DNA of 13,249 nucleotides from Lactobacillales bacterium (GTDB lineage Bacteria; Bacillota; Bacilli; Lactobacillales; Streptococcaceae): NCBI GenBank assembly GCA_031257815.1, contig JAIRNX010000072.1, positions 1 to 13,249 of the forward strand, read 5' to 3'. Shown piece by piece: positions 7,015 to 13,249 of this stretch (position 1 is its first letter; each line of letters starts with the position of its first letter). The notes under the pieces were generated by a model. It saw only the letters and a program-made list of their open reading frames with translations, ran no database searches and was not told where the DNA came from. The position numbers and the translations under genes were made by a program.

Positions 7015-7803
7015 TTAAAATTTCCGAAAACGTTGATAGCGTTGTTCTACTAGCTCTTTCAAACTTGTGCTGGAAAGTTCTTTTAACTCTTTTGCCAAAG
7101 TTTCTTTCAAAATTTGCATAATTTTTTCTGGTTCTAACATTTTCCCGTTAAAAGTTTCTGGAATAATTTTATCAATCACTCCCATTTCCAATAATTCTGG
7201 AGCAGTTAATTTCATATATTCCGCTGCTTGTGCAGAACGTGAAGCATCCTTCCAAAGAATCGAAGCAAATCCTTCTGGAGACAAAATCGCATAAATCGCA
7301 TGTTCGAACATCCACACTTGATTTGCAACTCCTAAAGCAAGTGCCCCGCCAGAACCACCTTCTCCGATAATTATCGCAATAATCGGCACTTTTAAATCAC
7401 TCATCTCCAACAAGTTTTTAGCAATCGCTTCTCCTTGTCCGCGTTCTTCTGCTCCTGTTCCCGAAAAAGCACCTGCTGTGTTAATAAACGTAATTACCGG
7501 ACGATCAAATTTTTCTGCTTGCTTCATCAAACGCAACGCTTTTCGATAACCTTCTGGATGAGGTTGGCCAAAATTGACCTTCATATTTTCTTTTAAGTCT
7601 CGCCCTTTTTGTATTCCGATAACTGTTACAGGTTGATCTTCAAGTAAAGCTATACCCCCAACAATAGCTAAATCATCCCGAAAATTACGATCTCCATGAA
7701 ACTCTATAAAATTATCAAAAATTCCTGCAATTATTTCACGAGTCGTTAAACGCTCCTTTGCTCGTGCCAATTGAACAATTTCGCTTGCACTGAATTGACT
7801 CAA
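7015..7803 (-). CDS. accA: Acetyl-CoA carboxylase carboxyltransferase subunit alpha
   Basis: With AccD it forms the carboxyltransferase that moves CO2 from carboxybiotin to acetyl-CoA, giving malonyl-CoA. 262 aa, the short form of Lactobacillales (E. coli has about 319). Typical features are [10 protein letters not shown] (35-44), [20 protein letters not shown] (77-96), [12 protein letters not shown] (117-128), [10 protein letters not shown] (148-157, oxyanion/acyl-CoA binding) and [13 protein letters not shown] (174-186). The common DTPGAYPG is NTAGAFSG here, which is tolerated in related species. The start is TTG behind AGGAGG with 8 bases spacing. It lies 44 bases after accD and is almost certainly co-transcribed. 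No T-tailed terminator is visible below 7015. Confidence 0.95.
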   Translation of the reverse strand: MSQFSASEIVQLARAKERLTTREIIAGIFDNFIEFHGDRNFRDDLAIVGGIALLEDQPVTVIGIQKGRDLKENMKVNFGQPHPEGYRKALRLMKQAEKFDRPVITFINTAGAFSGTGAEERGQGEAIAKNLLEMSDLKVPIIAIIIGEGGSGGALALGVANQVWMFEHAIYAILSPEGFASILWKDASRSAQAAEYMKLTAPELLEMGVIDKIIPETFNGKMLEPEKIMQILKETLAKELKELSSTSLKELVEQRYQRFRKF

Positions 7804-7847
7804 AATTAATACCTCCTCATAGAACCTGATATTTTCATAATAAAAAA

Positions 7848-8708
7848 CTATGCACGAGAATGAAGCGCTAAAATCGTTCCCAGTTTTTCACGCAACTCAC
7901 CACGAGAAACAATCGCATCGATAAATCCATGCACTTTTAAAAATTCTGCTCGTTGGAAATTATCGGGCAACTTGGTTTTCATGGTCTGTTCAATCACACG
8001 TCGTCCTGCAAAACCTACCAACGACTGAGGTTCCGCCAAAATAATATCTCCCTCCATTGCAAAACTCGCAGTTACTCCACCGGTTGTTGGGTCTGTTAAA
8101 ACACTAATGTATAACAATCTCGCATTGCTATGGCGTTTCACAGCTGCTGAAACTTTCGCCATTTGCATCAACGACAAAATTCCCTCCTGCATCCTTGCAC
8201 CACCTGACGCCGTAAAGATAATAACTGGAAGCGACAATTTTGTTGCTTTTTCAAACAATCGAGTTACTTTTTCTCCCAGCACCGTCCCCATACTTGCCAT
8301 AATAAAATGCGAATCCATAATCGCAAGAGCTACTTGACAATCAAGAATTTTCGCTTTTCCAGTAACAACCCCTTCTTCTAAGCCAGTTGCTCTTCGAGCA
8401 TTCTCCAATTTTTTCAAATAACCTGGGAAATTCAACGGATCTCTAACCTCAATTCCTGTGTCCCATTCTACAAATGAACCTTCATCTACTGTTAACAGTA
8501 AGCGTTCTGCCACGCTTAAACGAAAATTATACCCGCAATGCGGACAAACTTTCACCTCACCCAAATCCTTCATGTAAATAAATTGCTGACATGCGGGACA
8601 TTTCACAAACATCTTATCAGGAATATCTGGTCCAAAACGTTTTATCGGCGTTTCTCGATGATAAGGTTTTAACTTGATATACTCTTTTTTCTTTTTAAAC
8701 AACGCCAC
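7848..8708 (-). CDS. accD: Acetyl-CoA carboxylase carboxyltransferase subunit beta
   Basis: Zinc-binding partner of AccA. I place the start at GTG 8706-8708, giving [15 protein letters not shown], the usual AccD opening, because GGAGG lies 8 bases upstream of it. The earlier in-frame ATG at 8721-8723 overlaps that ribosome binding site. 286 aa. In this numbering, the four-cysteine zinc finger is Cys37, Cys40, Cys55 and Cys58 (CPAC...CPHC), and the carboxyltransferase core includes SGGARMQEG (168-176) and [11 protein letters not shown] (232-242). A dedicated promoter and a leader hairpin lie upstream. The rest of the usual fab/acc cluster (accB, accC, fab genes) is not in the window. Confidence 0.95.
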   Translation of the reverse strand: MALFKKKKEYIKLKPYHRETPIKRFGPDIPDKMFVKCPACQQFIYMKDLGEVKVCPHCGYNFRLSVAERLLLTVDEGSFVEWDTGIEVRDPLNFPGYLKKLENARRATGLEEGVVTGKAKILDCQVALAIMDSHFIMASMGTVLGEKVTRLFEKATKLSLPVIIFTASGGARMQEGILSLMQMAKVSAAVKRHSNARLLYISVLTDPTTGGVTASFAMEGDIILAEPQSLVGFAGRRVIEQTMKTKLPDNFQRAEFLKVHGFIDAIVSRGELREKLGTILALHSRA

Positions 8709-8764
8709 AGAAAAAGCCTCCATAATTTTCTATCACTGTAATTTTCACAAAGATAACTTTGCTA

Positions 8765-8808
8765 GGCTTATTAACTATTTTTTAGTCTCAAAAAATAATC
8801 AATAGGCC
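8765..8808 (-). promoter_or_regulatory. 5'-terminal stem-loop of the accDA transcript
   Basis: Two 19-base arms (8765-8783 and 8790-8808) with a 6-base loop pair at 18 of 19 positions in the minus-strand RNA, two of them G-U. The stem starts at about the predicted first transcribed base. No T-run follows on the minus strand, so it is not a simple attenuator. It could protect the 5' end or be an RNase III site. Confidence 0.6.
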
Positions 8809-8811
8809 CCT

Positions 8812-8840
8812 ATTATAGAACCTAATCTTTTATTTGCCAA
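8812..8840 (-). promoter_or_regulatory. Promoter of accDA
   Basis: Minus strand: -35 TTGGCA (8835-8840), 17-base spacer, -10 TATAAT (8812-8817). This is near-consensus for the housekeeping sigma factor. The predicted start is about 8805-8808, giving a leader of roughly 100 bases before the GTG at 8708. Confidence 0.75.
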
Positions 8841-8965
8841 TTTGGCAAAAATTCTTCCATCAAAAAACTGGTATCATAAGCTCTTACAATTACTTTATTA
8901 ATTACTAAAGTATCAATTCTTCAAACTCTAATAAATCTTTGAAGCTTTTTATTTCACTTTTTTTA
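8822..8965 (-). other. Intergenic stretch with a possible decayed reading frame
   Basis: Between the accDA promoter and MITE copy C, the minus strand can be read as KSFKDLLEFEELI in one frame and then INKVIVRAYDTSFLMEEFL to a TAG ending at 8822 in the next. No ribosome binding site or family is recognised. It may be a gene remnant or chance in AT-rich DNA. Confidence 0.2.
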
Positions 8966-9119
8966 TAGATGAAATTTTTGGAAAATTTTTGCGCTATTTT
9001 AGGCTAAAAGCACAGCTTTTAGGTAATGGATTAAAGAAATTTTATTTTCAAAATTTCTTACAAAGGGCAAAAAATTGCCAAAAATTTCACTATTATGGAG
9101 ATCGTTAACAGATTCTAAG
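8966..9119 (+). repeat. MITE-like repeat, copy C (left end lost)
   Basis: The right end reads GGAGATCGTTAACAGATTCT followed by AAG. The preceding blocks (AAGAAATTTT...CAAAATTTCTTACAAAGGGC and AAAAATTGCCAAAAATTTC) match copies A and B. The left inverted end is not found; similarity fades near 8966. It abuts pyrF so closely that it contributes the pyrF stop codon. Confidence 0.75.
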
Positions 9120-9846
9120 ACCTATAATTCCACTCTTCTTTTACTTTCTGATAAGCTTTATACGGATTTTTTGCTTGAGTAATCGGACGACCAATAACAA
9201 TATAATCTGAGCCAATCTCACGCGCTTTATTAGGAGTTACCACGCGTTTTTGATCCTCAATCGCAAAACCTTCTGGACGAATTCCTGGAGTTAAGCAAAT
9301 AAAATCACTAGACGTGCTTGCTTTAATTTTTTTCACTTCAAATGCTGAACAAACTACTCCATCTAAACCTGCTTTTTGCGTATTTTGTGCATAATTTACC
9401 ACCGACTCTTCTAAACTTGCCGAAACTAACTGCTCTTTTTTCATCCTCTTTTCATTTATCGAAGTTAGCTGTGTAACAGCAATTAATTTAGGAATTTCTC
9501 TCCCTGCAGATGTCCCCTCAATCAAACCAAGACGCGCCTTAGTCATCATTTCAATTCCACCAGCTGCATGAACATTTATCATATCTACACCCAAACGCGC
9601 TAAACAACGTATCGCTGATTTTACTGTATGCGGAATATCATGCAATTTTAAATCCAAAAATATGGCATGCCCCAAATTTTTCATATACTTGACAATTTCA
9701 GGACCTTCTTGATAAAAAATCTCCATGCCAATTTTGACAAATAAATGCTTATCTGCGGGGAATTTTGCTAAAAAATTAACAACCTCGTTTTTGCTAGGAA
9801 AATCTAAAGCAATCACAGGCCGAACTCCCCTTGAACCTCTTTCCAC
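9115..9846 (-). CDS. pyrF: Orotidine 5'-phosphate decarboxylase
   Basis: Catalyses the last step of UMP synthesis, OMP to UMP, in the cytoplasm. 243 aa. Motifs: RPVIALDF (9-16, Asp15), [14 protein letters not shown] (36-49, Lys38), the catalytic DLKLHDIP (65-72; Asp65, Lys67, Asp70), NVHAAGG and the phosphate-binding end TPGIRPEG and VIGRPIT. The start is GTG at 9844-9846 with a weak GGAG about 11 bases upstream. A second GTG, ten codons later behind GGGGAG, would begin inside the conserved strand and is less likely. The last residues (after EEW) and the TAG stop lie in or beside the end of MITE copy C. pyrD lies upstream, separated only by MITE copy D. Confidence 0.95.
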   Translation of the reverse strand: MERGSRGVRPVIALDFPSKNEVVNFLAKFPADKHLFVKIGMEIFYQEGPEIVKYMKNLGHAIFLDLKLHDIPHTVKSAIRCLARLGVDMINVHAAGGIEMMTKARLGLIEGTSAGREIPKLIAVTQLTSINEKRMKKEQLVSASLEESVVNYAQNTQKAGLDGVVCSAFEVKKIKASTSSDFICLTPGIRPEGFAIEDQKRVVTPNKAREIGSDYIVIGRPITQAKNPYKAYQKVKEEWNYRS

Positions 9847-9863
9847 TTCTTCTCACGCTCCGC

Positions 9864-11070
<1,207 letters not shown>

Positions 11071-11105
11071 AATTCTTTCTTGTTAGAAATCAAACACACG
11101 CCGAT

Positions 11106-12137
11106 TTATTTATTCAATTTTGCTTGATTCATAACTTCTTCAACAAAATTATCTTCTTTTTTTTCAATTCCTTCACCCACTTCAAAACGAACAAATGACT
11201 TGATTGAAGCACCTTTACTCTCCAAAAATTGTGCAACCGTTTTACTATCATCAAGCACATAACTTTGTGCTAATAAGGTGTATTGTTGATCAATCTCCGT
11301 GTTATCCTTAATAAATTTATCCATTTGGCCAGGAATAATTTTATCCCAAATTTTTTCAGGTTTGCCTTGCTCAGCTAAATCAGCTTCTAATTTAGCTTTC
11401 ATTTTTGCCAATACTTCATCCGTTAATTGCAGTCTACTTCCATATGTTGGAATACGCAAAAAAGGTTTACCCGTACGCTTACGATCTTCATTTTCCAGTT
11501 CAAGACGTGCAATCAGCGCTACTACTTCTTGTTCGATAAATTTTGGATCAAGATCTTTATATGACAAGACCTGCGGTTTCATAGCTGCAATATGCATTGC
11601 AAGAGATTTGGCTAATTTTTCATCACCATTTTCGACAACTGTAATCACACCGATACGTCCGCCCATATGTGAATACATACCAAAACTTTCTGAAGCAGAC
11701 TTTTTTACAATCTCAAAACGACGAAAACTTAATTTTTCTCCAATTACTTGCGTTCCTTCCACTAACTTAGCTTTAAGTGTTACTCCTTTATCATTCGTCA
11801 AGTCAAACGCTTCTGCTAAATCTCTCGGCTTGTTTTCAGCGACGATTTTTGCAGTATCAGCAACAATCGCTTTGAATTGCTCATTTTTTGCCACAAAGTC
11901 AGTTTCAGAATTAACCTCTACTAAAGCAGCTGTATTCCCATTAATATAACTTCCTGTTAAACCTTCAGCTGTAATACGATCGGCTTTTTTCGCGGCTTTT
12001 GCCATTCCTTTTTCCCGAAGAAGGTCAATTGCTTTATCCATATCTCCATTAACCTCTACCAATGCTTTTTTGGCGTCCATCATCCCGACGCCAGTTCTCT
12101 CACGTAGTTCTTTTACTTGAGCTGCTGTTACGGCCAT
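11106..12137 (-). CDS. tsf: Translation elongation factor Ts
   Basis: Guanine nucleotide exchange factor that regenerates EF-Tu-GTP. 343 aa. The N-terminal UBA-like domain contains [16 protein letters not shown] (11-26), followed by the EF-Tu-contacting SETDFVAKN (78-86). The region after about residue 225 is longer than in E. coli or B. subtilis and resembles the Streptococcaceae form ([18 protein letters not shown], then YTLLAQ and [14 protein letters not shown]). The ATG follows AGGAGG with about 10 bases spacing. rpsB, the usual upstream partner, is missing: perR and its terminator precede the gene, so tsf needs its own promoter, and I see no near-consensus one in 12176-12289. A repeat end sits 6 bases upstream of the ribosome binding site. 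Confidence 0.97.
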   Translation of the reverse strand: MAVTAAQVKELRERTGVGMMDAKKALVEVNGDMDKAIDLLREKGMAKAAKKADRITAEGLTGSYINGNTAALVEVNSETDFVAKNEQFKAIVADTAKIVAENKPRDLAEAFDLTNDKGVTLKAKLVEGTQVIGEKLSFRRFEIVKKSASESFGMYSHMGGRIGVITVVENGDEKLAKSLAMHIAAMKPQVLSYKDLDPKFIEQEVVALIARLELENEDRKRTGKPFLRIPTYGSRLQLTDEVLAKMKAKLEADLAEQGKPEKIWDKIIPGQMDKFIKDNTEIDQQYTLLAQSYVLDDSKTVAQFLESKGASIKSFVRFEVGEGIEKKEDNFVEEVMNQAKLNK

Positions 12138-12159
12138 TTTTCTTATTCCTCCTAAAATT

Positions 12160-12175
12160 CTTAGAACCTGTTAAC
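12160..12175 (-). repeat. Solo end of the MITE-like repeat in the tsf leader
   Basis: CTTAGAACCTGTTAAC matches the terminal 16 bases of the repeat family exactly. No other part of the element follows. It lies directly upstream of the tsf AGGAGG. Confidence 0.7.
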
Positions 12176-12289
12176 TAAAATCTGTATTCTTGCACTATTT
12201 TATTTTACTTTCAAAAAACTTCAGTGTCTATAAAATCATCGCTATATTTATGAGAGCATCAACAAAATCTAAAATTTTATTTTCAAATT

Positions 12290-12314
12290 AAAAAGAGATT
12301 GGTTTCCCAATCTC
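12290..12314 (-). terminator. Rho-independent terminator of perR
   Basis: GAGATTGG and CCAATCTC (12295-12302 with 12307-12314) form a perfect 8-bp stem with a GAAA loop in the minus-strand RNA. TTTTT follows at 12294-12290. It begins 13 bases after the perR stop. Confidence 0.9.
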
Positions 12315-12326
12315 CATAAAAGATTA

Positions 12327-12749
12327 TTATTTACAATCTTCACACAAACCGTATACTTCTAAGCGATGATCCTTGATTTGAAATCCTGTTAATTTCGACG
12401 CTGCTTTTTCAATCTCTGTTAAATCAGAATGTTCAAAGTTTACAATCTTACCACATTTTTTACAAATTGCATGATAATGTGGAACATCTGTAAAATCAAA
12501 ACGACTTGATGCGTCTCCATAATTTAACTCTTGAACAAAGCCAATCTCAGTAAATAAGCGTAGGTTGTTATAAACCGTTGCTACACTCATATTTGGAAAT
12601 TTTACTTCCAATGATTTGTAGATTTCGTCCGCCGTTGGATGAGTTTGATTTTCGATCAAATATTCTAAAACTGCATAACGTTGCGGCGTAATACGAATAT
12701 TTGCACTCTTCAACTCTTCAATTGCGTCTTTTACTAATGTATACCCCAT
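12327..12749 (-). CDS. perR: Peroxide-responsive repressor of the Fur family
   Basis: DNA-binding metalloregulator of peroxide defence and metal balance. 140 aa, close to B. subtilis PerR throughout: RITPQRYAVLEYLIEN (19-34), the recognition helix MSVATVYNNLR (54-64) and GDASSRFDF (78-86). The structural zinc site is complete (CKKC 96-99 and CEDC near the end). Of the regulatory metal ligands of B. subtilis PerR (His37, Asp85, His91, His93, Asp104), four align at identical numbers, but position 104 is Asn (KIVNF). The ATG follows GGGGAG. The protein ends right after the last zinc cysteines. Transcription stops at a strong terminator, so it is monocistronic. Upstream only a TTATAA half-site resembles a Per box. 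Confidence 0.93.
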   Translation of the reverse strand: MGYTLVKDAIEELKSANIRITPQRYAVLEYLIENQTHPTADEIYKSLEVKFPNMSVATVYNNLRLFTEIGFVQELNYGDASSRFDFTDVPHYHAICKKCGKIVNFEHSDLTEIEKAASKLTGFQIKDHRLEVYGLCEDCK

Positions 12750-13133
12750 GATTACTCCCCTTATCTTGCCCTATATTTATTAAAAAAGTTTATTTTACGT
12801 TATAACAAGTTTTCTCCCAAATTAATCAACATAAATAATTGAACTTTTTTGAAAAAATATTACAGGCTTTTTTTTTATTTGACTCTTTTAAAAACTATAA
12901 AAGAACCTTCAAACCATATTATATAATAATATATATTTCGGATTACATTTGCGTAAAAAAATACACATTATTATTGAAAAGCAACAATCCCTTGAAGGAT
13001 TATTTGTTAAAAATTAGTTATAAGATAACTATTTGTTAAACATTTCAGAAAAACACAGCAAAAAATCATTTTTACAACGAAATAAGAAGAATTTTACACA
13101 AACATCAAAATTATTTGATACACTTTACATAAA
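12750..13133. other. AT-rich intergenic region upstream of perR
   Basis: 384 bases without a convincing gene. It must hold the perR promoter (minus strand), but no pair of boxes stands out; the palindrome GTTATAAC lies near 12800. A plus-strand 66-codon frame starting with TTG has no ribosome binding site and a composition like random AT-rich DNA. A weak hairpin (ATCAAA/TTTGAT, 13104-13119) lies just after the stop of the last gene. Confidence 0.4.
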
Positions 13134-13249
13134 TTAAGCTCGTTTCTGATATACATCTAATTGAGTTTTTGACACTCCCAAACTTTTTGAAAATGGAAGA
13201 ATATATTTCAAAGCATTAGAATCTTTTTTATCAAATTCAATAATATTTG
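13134..13249 (-). CDS. C-terminal end of an unidentified protein, cut by the window edge
   Basis: The minus strand is open from the window edge for 37 codons (ending SKSLGVSKTQLDVYQKRA) to a TAA at 13134-13136. The composition is charged and hydrophilic, as in a real protein end. I do not recognise the family, and so short a frame could be chance. Confidence 0.4.
   Translation of the reverse strand, partial: NIIEFDKKDSNALKYILPFSKSLGVSKTQLDVYQKRA

Noticed and set aside
8708..8723. ATG at 8723 as the accD start
   Set aside because: It overlaps the GGAGG that serves the GTG at 8706-8708, and the family begins MALFKKK.
8786..8806. FabT-type operator in the accDA leader
   Set aside because: TTGATTAT matches one half of the FabT site as I remember it, but the second half is a T-run instead; the hairpin explains the symmetry better.
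11299..11949. 216-codon plus-strand frame
   Set aside because: Antisense shadow of tsf, which is certain.
12780..12815. Per box for perR autoregulation
   Set aside because: Only the TTATAA half matches; the other half does not.
12839..13039. 66-codon plus-strand frame
   Set aside because: TTG start without a ribosome binding site, in extremely AT-rich DNA; no motif.

Overview
The window looks like chromosome of a low-GC, AT-rich Gram-positive bacterium of the Lactobacillales. The elongation factor Ts (343 aa) has the long insertion I associate with Streptococcaceae/Lactococcus. AccA is the short Lactobacillales form. PerR and the class 1B dihydroorotate dehydrogenase are typical Firmicute proteins. 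Several genes start with TTG or GTG behind strong AGGAGG-type ribosome binding sites. All identifications come from reading motifs by eye; no database search was possible.

Layout. (1) 1-740: 5' part of pnp (minus strand), with its promoter and a long 5'-leader hairpin. (2) 741-7014: an accessory region with three genes for exported proteins: a serine-hydrolase lipoprotein (minus), a secreted ankyrin-repeat protein ending in a probable Smr nuclease-like domain (plus), and a secreted ADP-ribosyltransferase-like protein (plus). They sit among decayed IS5-, IS3- and IS256-type transposase fragments and two copies of a MITE-like repeat. (3) 7015-12749: housekeeping genes, all on the minus strand and transcribed right to left: perR, tsf, pyrD, pyrF, accD, accA. 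(4) 12750-13249: AT-rich intergenic DNA and the last 37 codons of an unidentified minus-strand gene.

How they work together. accD and accA encode the two carboxyltransferase subunits of acetyl-CoA carboxylase (malonyl-CoA for fatty acids) and share a near-consensus promoter. pyrD and pyrF catalyse steps 4 and 6 of UMP synthesis. tsf (translation) and perR (peroxide/metal regulation) are separated by a clear terminator. tsf and pnp are both without their frequent neighbours (rpsB and rpsO).

The most striking structure is a MITE-like repeat family with terminal inverted repeats close to TCTAAGAACCTGTTAACGAT. Four substantial copies (A 5110-5397, B 6526-6752, C about 8966-9119, D 9864-10037) and two end remnants (11004-11070, 12160-12175) occupy many of the intergenic gaps. 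Copies C and D supply the stop codons of pyrF and pyrD, one remnant lies in the loop of the tsf terminator, and another lies just upstream of the tsf ribosome binding site. The best candidate for an undescribed system is the pair of exported proteins, ankyrin-Smr (2157-4547) and ART-like (5499-6344), which look like host- or competitor-directed effectors. That role is inference.
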